Below are positions 28,530 through 37,109 of a stretch of DNA of 64,000 nt, one piece after another. A program made the translations under genes and the position numbers. Origin of the DNA: JBEKUY01 sp049514555 (GTDB lineage Bacteria; Acidobacteriota; Terriglobia; Acidiferrales; UBA7541); NCBI GenBank assembly GCA_049514555.1, contig JBEKUY010000002.1:124001-188000 (forward strand), in the 5' to 3' direction. The stretch's first letter is position 1. Every line of letters begins with the position of its first letter. The notes under the pieces are model-generated. The model saw only the letters and a program-made list of their open reading frames with translations, did no database searches and was not told the origin of the DNA.

Positions 28530-28994
28530 CTAGGTGCCTGGCGGTCTGGGAGGCTGATTCGCGCGCTGTCTTTCCGTCAGCAGGCCCAACTGGTCCACTC
28601 CGGCCGAGCGGATCTCGTCCACCGCGCCTACCACGACGCCGTACTTCGCCCGCGCGTCGCTCTTGAGGAACACGGTCTTATCCGCCCGGTTCTCGATTAC
28701 ATCCTTGACCAGCTTCGTCAGCTCCTCGCGTTTCACCCTCGACGTCCCGGCAGCCGTCTGGAGATACAGAGTTCCATCGGACGTTACGGCCACGACGACG
28801 GCGTCATCCTTGTCTGCGTCGGGCAATTCCTTTGGGTTCGTCACCTGCGCCAAGTCCACCGAAGTGCCCTTCTGCAACATCGGCGTGACCACCATGAAGA
28901 TGATCAAGAGCACGAGCATGATGTCCGCCATAGGGATGACGTTGGGCGCCGCCATCACGCTCCCGGCTTGCGGCTTATACCGATAGACGGACAT
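28530..28994 (-). CDS. exbD: Biopolymer transport protein ExbD/TolR (first copy)
   Basis: The 154-residue protein has the ExbD build: one membrane helix with the conserved Asp (NVIPMADIMLVLLIIFMVV) and a periplasmic domain (VAVTSDGTLYLQTAAG, TVFLKSDARAKYGVVVGAVD). It lies 3 bases after exbB, so they are translated together. Its spacer and periplasmic domain differ from the second copy downstream. Tandem unlike ExbD genes occur in other Acidobacteriota and myxobacteria. Confidence 0.93.
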   Translation of the reverse strand: MSVYRYKPQAGSVMAAPNVIPMADIMLVLLIIFMVVTPMLQKGTSVDLAQVTNPKELPDADKDDAVVVAVTSDGTLYLQTAAGTSRVKREELTKLVKDVIENRADKTVFLKSDARAKYGVVVGAVDEIRSAGVDQLGLLTERQRANQPPRPPGT

Positions 28995-28997
28995 GGG

Positions 28998-29720
28998 TTA
29001 CTTCTTTCCGCCCCGGCGCAAGATGAAGTAATTGATCAGCTCCATGGAGGAGTTGTCCATCTCGACGTCGAAGGCTTCCACCTTATTGGTGAAATAGTTG
29101 TAGGCCCAGACGGCAGGCACGGCCACGAGCAGGCCGAAAGCCGTGGTGACCAGCGCTTCGGCGATGCCGCCGGCCACCGCCGATAGACCGGACATCTTTG
29201 AACTCTGGATTCCTTTGAACGCGTTGATGATCCCGGCCACCGTGCCGAACAGACCGACGAAGGGGGCGGTCGAACCGATCGTTGCCAGTGCCGAAAGCCC
29301 GCGCTTCATCTCGGCATGGACGATGGCCACCGAGCGCTCCAGGCCTCGCTTGGCGGCTTCGATCACTTCCGCGTCCGAAACCTGCGCCGAGGCCGATTGG
29401 AACTCGGACAAGCCCGTCGCCACGACTTTGGCGATGTGGCTCTTCTTGTTCCGCTCGGCAATGGAGATGGCTTCATCCAACTTGCCTTCCCGCAATGCGC
29501 CGGCTACTTGCTGGACAAAAATGCGCGACTGCTTCCGCGCCGCACTGTACATCAGGGCACGGTCGATCATCACGCCGAACGAATATATTGACAGCACGAA
29601 GAGAATCAGGACGACGACTTTCGCCAGCGTTCCCATCGTGTGCCACATCGAAACCAGATCCCACTGACTCCCAGCAGCCTCTTGAAGCAAGGCTGAGTAA
29701 AGGTACAAAGTAGCGACCAT
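28998..29720 (-). CDS. exbB: MotA/TolQ/ExbB proton channel protein
   Basis: The 240-residue protein has three membrane helices: one near the N-terminus (about 30-50, TLAKVVVLILFVLSIYSFGV) and two near residues 135-160 and 180-205. The signature ALATIGSTAPFVGLFGTVAGI between them is typical of ExbB/TolQ. With ExbD it forms the proton-conducting motor that energises TonB. The ATG is preceded by TTAAGGAG. It lies between tonB and exbD. Confidence 0.95.
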   Translation of the reverse strand: MVATLYLYSALLQEAAGSQWDLVSMWHTMGTLAKVVVLILFVLSIYSFGVMIDRALMYSAARKQSRIFVQQVAGALREGKLDEAISIAERNKKSHIAKVVATGLSEFQSASAQVSDAEVIEAAKRGLERSVAIVHAEMKRGLSALATIGSTAPFVGLFGTVAGIINAFKGIQSSKMSGLSAVAGGIAEALVTTAFGLLVAVPAVWAYNYFTNKVEAFDVEMDNSSMELINYFILRRGGKK

Positions 29721-29805
29721 TCGTTTGCTCCTTAAAGTTTGATGCGAAACTCGCCTTCGCCAGAGCCGCCGCTGTCTTCACGACCGCCCTGTGCGAGGCT
29801 CACTT

Positions 29806-30549
29806 CTAATTGTTCAGCGTGAAAACCACCTCAATCGTTGTGTCCACTTCAACCGGCTCGCCATTCAGCAGAGTCGGCCGATACCTCCATTGCCTCACCG
29901 CTTCCAAAGCGCTCTGCACGAGCAATGGCGGACCCGACATCACCGCCAGTTGTTGCACCGTGCCGTCCTTCCCGATAATGGCATGCAGAACAACGGTGCC
30001 CGACACACGCGCTGCACGCGCCAGCGCCGGATAGGTCGGGGTCACCCGGTTCACCAGACTCGCTGCTTGCACGTTGCCGCCTACGCGTATGCGCTGCTGC
30101 ACCGGCTTGGGCGGAGGGGGCACGTTCGTTCCCATGACGCCGCCAATGATCCCGCCGATCACTCCGCCCGCCTGGCCTCCGGGAACTCCGCCCGGCACCC
30201 CGCCAGGAACTCCCACGCCAAGATCCGGTGTTTCCTGCTCATCTTTGATGACGTGGACTTCCTTCGGGATGGCCTTCGGTTGCACCAGCTTACCCGCTTC
30301 AATCAGCTTTGCCATCGGCCTCACCCTGACCATTTGGGCCGGCGGCGGCGGCGGTGGCGGCGGCGGCGGTGGCGGCGGCGCGACCAACATAGTCGTCAAC
30401 AGCGCCTTCGGCATTGCCTCCGGAAAGACCAGCGGAACGAGGACAATTATGACGACGATCACCGCTTCCACCGTGAAGGACACAAAAAACGTCCACTTCT
30501 TCGTTTTTTGAATCTTAGCGTCTGCGCTGACTAGCATATCTTCGAACAT
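29806..30549 (-). CDS. tonB: TonB family protein
   Basis: The start at 30549 has AGGAGG upstream and gives 247 residues. A cytoplasmic N-terminus of about 17 residues is followed by a membrane anchor (about 18-45), an unbroken run of 13 prolines (about 58-70), a Gly-Val-Pro repeat region and the C-terminal TonB domain (about 165-247: TPTYPALARAARVSGTVVLH, ALEAVRQWRYRPTLLNGEPV). It transmits proton-motive force to outer-membrane receptors. The start is 4 bases after the secF stop, so it is coupled to secF rather than free-standing. Confidence 0.93.
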   Translation of the reverse strand: MFEDMLVSADAKIQKTKKWTFFVSFTVEAVIVVIIVLVPLVFPEAMPKALLTTMLVAPPPPPPPPPPPPPAQMVRVRPMAKLIEAGKLVQPKAIPKEVHVIKDEQETPDLGVGVPGGVPGGVPGGQAGGVIGGIIGGVMGTNVPPPPKPVQQRIRVGGNVQAASLVNRVTPTYPALARAARVSGTVVLHAIIGKDGTVQQLAVMSGPPLLVQSALEAVRQWRYRPTLLNGEPVEVDTTIEVVFTLNN

Positions 30550-30553
30550 AGCC

Positions 30554-31786
30554 TTACCTCCTGCCGGCGGGAACGAGGCGTCCTGCACTCGCCCCGCCAC
30601 CCCGGGTCTTCAAACCGGCCGCGGATCCAGAACCAGCCGCTCGCTGCCCGCGCCAGCGGTTCCAGGCGACCACGATCGGTGCAGCAATCCCAAAGCTGGA
30701 GTATGTACCTACCACAATCCCCACGACTAGCGCAAAGGAGAATGCGCGCAGCACCTCCCCGCCGAGAAGAAACAGCACCAACACCGTCAGAAACGTCAAC
30801 CCGCTGGTCAGAATCGTTCGCGAAAGCGTTTGGTTGATCGACCGGTTCACAATGTCCGCGAAGGCGTCCTTCCTCATCAACCGGCTGTTCTCGCGGATGC
30901 GGTCGAAGATAACGATCGTGTCGTTCATCGAATAACCCACCAAGGTCAACAGCGCCGCGATCACCGTGAGGGAAACCTCGAAATTGAGAAGCGAGAAAAA
31001 ACCCAGCGTTATCAGGACGTCGTGAAAAACCGCCAACACGGCCGCTGCGCCATACACCCACTCAAACCGGAAGGCAATATACACCAGCATGCCCGCGAGC
31101 GCATAGAGCGTTACATACACAGCCTGCCGCCGGAGCTGCGCCCCCACCTTCGGCCCGACGATCTCGACGTTGCGGATGGTAAATGACCCCAGTGCGAAGT
31201 TGCCCTTGAGGGTGGCCAAGATTCCCGGCGTCACGCCCTCCACCTCGCGCAAGTCGTCGAAATTCGTCAGTAGGCCGCTGCGGTCTTTGTCGCGAAAATC
31301 CGTCAGCCGCCGGGCGAGTTGCGTATAGCGGTCTCCCGCATTGGTGCGAAGCGCCAGCGGATCCTGTTGCGAGAGGATCTGAGCGAGCGTGCTCGGCGTC
31401 GCCACATTGAAGTCCGGCCTGTTTCCTGTTTCCGAGCCGAATGTGGCGCTCAGCGCCTTCAGAATGGTCGCCTTCCCCGCGTCCAGAGCTTCCTCGCCCT
31501 GGCCCTTCTGCTCAATCCCGATCTGCACCTCATTCGCGCCGACGATCTTCTGGATCTCGCTGGTACCCAACCCCTGAGCAGCAAGCCCCGTACGGATCTT
31601 GTCGACATTCGGCGGCTGGGCGAAGCGGACAGTGACGAGTGTGCCGCCCTTGAAATCGATCCCGTAGCGCAATCCGCCTTTCGTGACCAGCGATGCGCCA
31701 CCGATCAGCAGCAGGAATCCCGACAATGCGAAGAAGTACTTCGCCCGCCCCATCCAGTTGATGTTGGCTTGTCTGAAGAACTCCAT
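30554..31786 (-). CDS. secF: Protein translocase subunit SecF
   Basis: SecF with SecD uses the proton-motive force to pull proteins across the membrane. The 410-residue protein has the first helix and the signature YGIDFKGGTLVTVRF, a periplasmic domain of about 180 residues (longer than in E. coli), and the five-helix bundle with GYSMNDTIVIFDRIREN near residue 290. The C-terminal tail is Gly/Arg-rich and poorly conserved. It follows secD at 183 bases and precedes tonB at 4 bases. Confidence 0.95.
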   Translation of the reverse strand: MEFFRQANINWMGRAKYFFALSGFLLLIGGASLVTKGGLRYGIDFKGGTLVTVRFAQPPNVDKIRTGLAAQGLGTSEIQKIVGANEVQIGIEQKGQGEEALDAGKATILKALSATFGSETGNRPDFNVATPSTLAQILSQQDPLALRTNAGDRYTQLARRLTDFRDKDRSGLLTNFDDLREVEGVTPGILATLKGNFALGSFTIRNVEIVGPKVGAQLRRQAVYVTLYALAGMLVYIAFRFEWVYGAAAVLAVFHDVLITLGFFSLLNFEVSLTVIAALLTLVGYSMNDTIVIFDRIRENSRLMRKDAFADIVNRSINQTLSRTILTSGLTFLTVLVLFLLGGEVLRAFSFALVVGIVVGTYSSFGIAAPIVVAWNRWRGQRAAGSGSAAGLKTRGGGASAGRLVPAGRR

Positions 31787-31969
31787 ACTGCCCCTTACTT
31801 CCGTTACCGTTAGACTCCAGCTACGCCTGTTTTGTTCCCAGGCGCGTCCGGTAATCTCTTCTTTCCCAACTGCCGGCCTAACTACCGCAGCACCAGGGTG
31901 TTAGCTAGGTACTGCTCGATTCTACGGCGAATCCTGCCAGGCCCGCTGTTCCCATCGACCTGTGCAGCT

Positions 31970-33604
31970 TCAAATGCTCAGTTTCTCCTCCCGCACCATC
32001 CGCGTCAGGTGCCAGTCGAAAATCGTCCTGGACACGTAAATCGACGTAAACAGGTTTGAAATCAACCCGATAGTGAGGGTCACGGCAAAACCTTTGATGG
32101 GCCCGGTCCCGAACAGGAACAGGAAAAACGCTGAGACCACCGTTGTCACGTGGGTATCAATGATGGTCAGGAACGCGCGCCCGAATCCCGCTTCCACTGC
32201 CGACGAAGGCGCCTTCCCATTCCGCAGTTCCTCGCGGATGCGCTCGAACACCAGGACGTTTGAGTCCACACCCATGCCGATCGTGAGAATCACCCCCGCG
32301 ATCCCCGGCAGGGTCAGGGTAGCCCCCGGGTAAGCCAGCGCCGCCAGTAGGATGACTAAGTTCAGCACCAAAGCCAGCACCGCGTTCACTCCGGCCAAGC
32401 GGTAATAGAACACCATGAAAACCATTACCACCAGCAGGCTCAGGATCGAGGCCTGCACGCCGTGCCGGATCGAATCGGCGCCCAGCGACGGCCCTACCGT
32501 TCGCTCCTCGAGATACTTGATCGAGGCCGGCAGGGCTCCTGCCCGCAGCACCAGGGCCAGGTCGTGCGCCTGCTGCTCACCGAAATCCCCTTCGATCATC
32601 CCGGAATCATCGATCCGCCCATTGATCACCGGCGCCGAGTACACTCGACGCTCCAGCACGATGGCCATCTGGTGGCCGATATTCTGCTCGGTGAACGGCC
32701 CGAAGCGCCGCGCTGCTTCGTTCGACAGAGTGAAATCCACCTGCCAGGTCCCCGGCCGACTCGTGTTCCGTCTCTCGCTGGTACTGCGCAAATCCTTGCC
32801 AGTGACAATCGGCGCACGGTCGAGGAGGTACCAGCTCTCGCCTGCCGTCGCAGCGCTGGAGCTGCGTCCTTCAGACCGCCCCGGCACCAGCTCCGTTCCC
32901 GGCGGCAGCACGCCTCCGTGTTGCGCCAGAGCCGTTGCTTCCGATGAGTACGCCGTCTGATCGACCACGAGGCGCAGCTCGAGCTGCCCGCCTGCCTGGA
33001 TCACCGCCTTGGCTTCCGCAGGATCGCCCACGCCCGGCAGTTGGACCAAAATCTCGTTTTCCCCGCGCCCCAGGAACTGAATGGTCGGCTCCGTCAGCCC
33101 GAGAGCGTTGATGCGCCGCTCGATCGTTTCGAGCGACTGCTGCATGGCCTGTTGCTGGATTTGCGATACTGCGCTCGGCCGGAGCGTCAGGAGGTAACCG
33201 GATTGTTCTCCCGCCGCCGGGGCGAGTTCCCACTCGCCGGCGAATAATTGATCAGCCACAAGGTCGTGGAAGGCCGCTGACTGCTCCGGAGCGACGTTCC
33301 GCACCAGGATGTGCGTATCGTCCACGCGGCGCATTTCGTCGTAGCGGATGCCCTTCTGCCGCAGTTGCGTCGTCAGCCGATCGATCGTCTGATCCGTTTC
33401 CAGACCGACAGCCTCCTGCACCTGCACCTGCAAAACCAAGTGCGTTCCACCCTGAAGATCTAACCCCAGTTTGATTTGCCGCGAGAAGTTCTCTTTGACT
33501 TGGGCCAAGGAGGTGGGGAATGTCGGCAGGCCGAGCAAGCCGTACACGCAGGCCAGAATCACGCCCGCGATGAACAACGCCTTCCATTTTAGATTCGGGC
33601 TCAT
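31970..33604 (-). CDS. secD: Protein translocase subunit SecD
   Basis: The 544-residue protein shows GLDLQGGTHLVLQV after the first helix, the large periplasmic P1 region (about 60-370, including INALGLTEPTIQFLGRGENE and VQLPGVGDPAEAKAVIQ), and the membrane domain with GMGVDSNVLVFERIREEL and GFGRAFLTIIDTHVTTVVSA. These are diagnostic of SecD. It precedes secF in the conserved order yajC-secD-secF. Confidence 0.97.
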   Translation of the reverse strand: MSPNLKWKALFIAGVILACVYGLLGLPTFPTSLAQVKENFSRQIKLGLDLQGGTHLVLQVQVQEAVGLETDQTIDRLTTQLRQKGIRYDEMRRVDDTHILVRNVAPEQSAAFHDLVADQLFAGEWELAPAAGEQSGYLLTLRPSAVSQIQQQAMQQSLETIERRINALGLTEPTIQFLGRGENEILVQLPGVGDPAEAKAVIQAGGQLELRLVVDQTAYSSEATALAQHGGVLPPGTELVPGRSEGRSSSAATAGESWYLLDRAPIVTGKDLRSTSERRNTSRPGTWQVDFTLSNEAARRFGPFTEQNIGHQMAIVLERRVYSAPVINGRIDDSGMIEGDFGEQQAHDLALVLRAGALPASIKYLEERTVGPSLGADSIRHGVQASILSLLVVMVFMVFYYRLAGVNAVLALVLNLVILLAALAYPGATLTLPGIAGVILTIGMGVDSNVLVFERIREELRNGKAPSSAVEAGFGRAFLTIIDTHVTTVVSAFFLFLFGTGPIKGFAVTLTIGLISNLFTSIYVSRTIFDWHLTRMVREEKLSI

Positions 33605-33704
33605 CGTTCCATTCTGTGTTTTCCTGAAGAGGTGGCGTTGGCTCCAGCTTCCGCCAGCGAGACCTTAGTGTTCTGCTGCGGTCCGCCGCGCCTCACCTGG
33701 ACAG

Positions 33705-34019
33705 TTACTTTGTCCCTTCCCCTGTTTCCACCTGCGCAATCGCGGATCGCAGCATCTTGATCTTAACTTGGTCCGCAATCCTCACAATCACCGTGTCTTC
33801 GTCAATGCCCGCAACCGTGCCGTAAATGCCGCCATTGGTGATCACTTTGTCTCCGGTCTTCAGCGCTGCGAGCATGGCCCGATGCTGTTTCTGACGGCGC
33901 TGTTGCGGCAAAATCAGCAGCACATAAAAAATCCCCATGACGACGATCATCATGAGGAGCGGGTTTGACAGAAATCCCAGGGGACTTGGAGTCTGCGCCA
34001 ACAGCATAATTGCATTCAA
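33705..34019 (-). CDS. yajC: Preprotein translocase subunit YajC
   Basis: YajC is the small membrane partner of SecDF. Two starts are possible. The TTG at 34019 has AAAGGGA at the right distance and gives 104 residues; the ATG at 34007 (100 residues) has none. A single helix (FLSNPLLMMIVVMGIFYVLL) is followed by the hallmark PQQRRQKQHRAMLAALKTGDKVITNGGIYGTVAGI. It lies between tgt and secD, its usual place. Confidence 0.93.
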   Translation of the reverse strand: MNAIMLLAQTPSPLGFLSNPLLMMIVVMGIFYVLLILPQQRRQKQHRAMLAALKTGDKVITNGGIYGTVAGIDEDTVIVRIADQVKIKMLRSAIAQVETGEGTK

Positions 34020-34278
34020 TGGCGTTCCCTTTCGCTGACCGTCTCGGAATCGCGCCTTACCCTGCGCAAGAGCCTTCGGCGATGCTCTGCGGAACGAGTC
34101 CCGCACCGCTGGCCTTTTCTCAGTGAAACCGACTGGACGACTTTCTGAACTCTCTCCCGCCCACAGAAGGCAGTAGCCTCAAGGCATTCCTACGCCTTAG
34201 AGAGGAACCAGCATGGTTTTCAAAACAGATAGACTCTCGAATTTGCCGCCGCCTGTCAAGGAGAAATCCTGGCAAGCC

Positions 34279-35409
34279 TCAGGCCGGCGATCCGGGAAAT
34301 TGGGTGCGCACTGCGCTCGCAAACTCCGCGAGTTTTCCCGCCGCAATCGCTTCCCGGATGCGCTTCATCAGCGCGAGGTAGAAGTGGACGTTGTGGTGGG
34401 TGTTGAGCGTTGCGGAGAGGAGTTCGCCCGCCAGATACAGATGCCGCAGGTACGCCCGTGAATACCGCGCGCATACCTCGCAGGAACAACTCTCGTCGAT
34501 CGGCCGTGAATCTTCCGCGTAGCGGGCATTGCGAATGAGCACGCGTCCCTGGCTGGTATACAAGCAGCCGTGCCGCCCCGCCCGCGTCGGCAGAACACAA
34601 TCCATCATGTCGATTCCCAAGCGCACGTAATCGGGCAGATCTTCCGGTTTCCCCACGCCCATGAGATAACGCGGCCGGTCATTGGGGAGGTACGCCGTCA
34701 CTTCCGAAGTCATCTCGCAGGTCAGCTCGTGCGGCTCACCGACCGCAAGCCCGCCCACCGCGTACCCGGCAAAATCCAATTCCACGAGCTCCCGCGCGCT
34801 CTCGCGCCGCAGATCCGCAAACGTCGCTCCCTGCACGATTCCGAATTGCAGTTGAGCAGGGTTCCCGTTGCGGCTGGCGTATTCGCTAAAATACCTGCGC
34901 GCCCGCCGGGCCCATTCCGTCGTCCGCTGCAGCGCCTCTTCCGCCGCGGCCCGTGGGGCCGGCGTTTCGATGCACTCGTCAAGCACCATGGCCACGTCCG
35001 ACCCGAGCGCCAGCTGAATCTCCGCCGCTTTCTCCGGTGTCAGCAAATGCTCCGAGCCGTCGAGATGCGAGCGGAACCAAACGCCCTCATCCGTCATCTT
35101 TCGCAGGTCCGCCAGGCTGAAGACCTGGTATCCGCCCGAATCGGTGAGAATCGCGTTTTCCCAGGACATGAACCGGTGCAGACCGCCCATTCGACGGATC
35201 AGTTCATGTCCCGGGCGCAAATATAGGTGGTAAGTATTGGCAAGAAGAATCTGAACGCCGAGCGACTCGAGCGCCCCCTGCGGGAGGCCTTTCACCGTCG
35301 CCGCGGTTCCCACCGGCATGAACACCGGCGTGTCCACGGCGCCGTGCGCGGTAAGGAGCCGGCCGAGCCGCGCCCCGCTCGGGTCTGACTTGATTACTTC
35401 AAACCACAC
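34279..35409 (-). CDS. tgt: tRNA-guanine(34) transglycosylase
   Basis: Tgt exchanges guanine 34 for preQ1 in queuosine-type tRNAs. The 376-residue protein has the family length and signatures: DTPVFMPVGTAATVKGL, TDSGGYQVFSLADLRK, YAVGGLAVGEP and MGVGKPEDLPDYVRLGIDMMDCVLPTRAGRHG with the nucleophilic Asp. The zinc site is visible in SCSCEVCARYSRAYLRHL. It heads the tgt-yajC-secDF cluster. Confidence 0.97.
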   Translation of the reverse strand: MWFEVIKSDPSGARLGRLLTAHGAVDTPVFMPVGTAATVKGLPQGALESLGVQILLANTYHLYLRPGHELIRRMGGLHRFMSWENAILTDSGGYQVFSLADLRKMTDEGVWFRSHLDGSEHLLTPEKAAEIQLALGSDVAMVLDECIETPAPRAAAEEALQRTTEWARRARRYFSEYASRNGNPAQLQFGIVQGATFADLRRESARELVELDFAGYAVGGLAVGEPHELTCEMTSEVTAYLPNDRPRYLMGVGKPEDLPDYVRLGIDMMDCVLPTRAGRHGCLYTSQGRVLIRNARYAEDSRPIDESCSCEVCARYSRAYLRHLYLAGELLSATLNTHHNVHFYLALMKRIREAIAAGKLAEFASAVRTQFPGSPA

Positions 35410-35421
35410 ATCGCGAGCGTA

Positions 35422-36180
35422 TCACGAGAATATCCAAGCGATGCCGGTGAAGAAGAGCACGATCACCGCCATTACACTAAGAGCGATTCCAACGGACTTC
35501 CCAAACGGCAGTTTCTTCGGGTCAGCGGCAGAGAAACCCACCGCGACCAACAGGACCGCCCACAAACCAAAAATGTCCAGCGCACCAAGCAACGGGAGTT
35601 GCCATAGCGGCGTATCGCTCCCCAGAAACGCGGCCACGTTTGAAGCCAGGAAATTCTCCGGATCGATCGCGCTCGGGTCTTTCAGCAACACCACCGGAAT
35701 CCCGAGCAGTTCGCGGATTCCCATGGGGATGTGCGCGAACGCGCAGATCGCGAACGAGGTGGAGAAGTTCGTGCGCGCACCTCCGATCAGCTTGTAGGCC
35801 CCAAGGTAGATCCCCGAACTTACCACCAACAGCAGGGGCCATCCGATAACGCCGCGCACATACCGGCCGACCCTTGCGAATTTTGCGGCCTGCTCGTAGG
35901 CCACCGTGCGTTGTTCGGAACTCATCTGCTCGAATCGCGCGGCAGCAGACTTATTCTTTTCGATCTGCTGCTTTGACGCCTCGACCCAGTCCACATGACG
36001 TACCATCACGATATTCAGCGCCAGCCAGATCATCGTCAGCGCGATCGCGGGCATGAGCCAGCTTGGCTTCCGTACAATATCCGCGAACGTTTTCTTCGGA
36101 GCGAACAGCACACCTGTTATCCGCCCCGCCGCGCTCATTGGCGCCGGAGCCTCGGGGCTCGGGGAAACCGTCGTAGCCAT
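35422..36180 (-). CDS. YIP1-family membrane protein
   Basis: The ATG at 36180 follows AGGAGGTG and gives 252 residues; a GTG two codons earlier overlaps that site. YIP1-type proteins have five helices, matched here at about 37-58, 110-135, 145-165, 195-220 and 225-250. The pattern RITGVLFAPKKTFADIVRKPSW at the N-terminus is typical of bacterial members. Their role is unknown. It ends 12 bases from the tgt start on the same strand. Confidence 0.8.
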   Translation of the reverse strand: MATTVSPSPEAPAPMSAAGRITGVLFAPKKTFADIVRKPSWLMPAIALTMIWLALNIVMVRHVDWVEASKQQIEKNKSAAARFEQMSSEQRTVAYEQAAKFARVGRYVRGVIGWPLLLVVSSGIYLGAYKLIGGARTNFSTSFAICAFAHIPMGIRELLGIPVVLLKDPSAIDPENFLASNVAAFLGSDTPLWQLPLLGALDIFGLWAVLLVAVGFSAADPKKLPFGKSVGIALSVMAVIVLFFTGIAWIFS

Positions 36181-36269
36181 GGGCACACCTCCTGCGTCAG
36201 TAGCTTCTACACCATGGGAATACGCCTAGTCATCCAGAAAATTCCAGCGCTCTCATCACGAGCCGCCGC

Positions 36270-37094
36270 TCACCGCTCACCGGTCACCAGCCGCGGCACC
36301 GCTGCGAGCAACGCCCGCGTGTACGCATGTGCCGGCCGCTCGAGCACCTGGTCCGCCGCGCCCACCTCGACGAATCTTCCTGCGCGCATGACTGCAATCC
36401 GCGTCGCCAATTGCGCCACGACCGGAAGGCTGTGCGAGATCAGCACCAGCGTCAGTCCCAGTTCCCGCTGCAGTTCCGCGAGGAGTTTCAGCACCTGCGC
36501 GCCCACGGAAACGTCCAGCGCTGCCACCGGCTCATCCGCCACCACGAGTTTTGGCCGGAGAATCAGCGCCCGCGCGATTCCGATCCGTTGCCGCTGCCCG
36601 CCCGAAAACTCATGCGGAAATCTCTGTAAGGCATCCTTTTCGATTCCCACACGCTCGAGGATCTCGCTGGTCCGCCGGCGCCGTTCCGCGCGTCCGAGCT
36701 CAGGTTCGTGAATCGCGGCCGGCTCGCCCACGATTTCTCCCACGCGCATCCGCGGATCGAGCGACGCGAACGGGTCCTGGAACACCATCTGCATCTCGCG
36801 GCGCAACGCTCGCAGCGCCGAGCCTTGCGCTGCCAGTAGATCGCGTCCTCCAAAGAAAACCTCGCCTGCATCCGGCTCGATCAGCCGCAGCAGCATGCGC
36901 GCGAGGGTCGTCTTGCCGCAGCCCGATTCGCCGACGATCGCCAGCGTCTCTCCCACCGCAACCTTCAGGCTCACGCCGTCCACAGCAGCGATGCGCTGCG
37001 CATCATCGGTTTTCTCAGCAGCTTCAGACGTACCCGTGAGGAATCCCGTGCGCTGGCGGAAGCTCTTCTTCAGTCCTCGTGCTTCAATTAACAC
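36270..37094 (-). CDS. Oligopeptide/dipeptide ABC transporter ATP-binding protein (OppF-like)
   Basis: The 274-residue ATPase has Walker A VGESGCGKTTLARML (near residue 53), signature FSGGQRQRIGIARAL and Walker B LVVADEPVAALD. Its closest relatives are OppF/DppF. It lies 15 bases after the OppD-like gene. The length is somewhat shorter than usual OppF (about 320) because the C-terminal oligo_HPY extension is reduced. Permease and binding-protein genes are not adjacent. Confidence 0.9.
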   Translation of the reverse strand: MLIEARGLKKSFRQRTGFLTGTSEAAEKTDDAQRIAAVDGVSLKVAVGETLAIVGESGCGKTTLARMLLRLIEPDAGEVFFGGRDLLAAQGSALRALRREMQMVFQDPFASLDPRMRVGEIVGEPAAIHEPELGRAERRRRTSEILERVGIEKDALQRFPHEFSGGQRQRIGIARALILRPKLVVADEPVAALDVSVGAQVLKLLAELQRELGLTLVLISHSLPVVAQLATRIAVMRAGRFVEVGAADQVLERPAHAYTRALLAAVPRLVTGER

Positions 37095-37109
37095 CGCGTC
37101 GAGTCTCCT

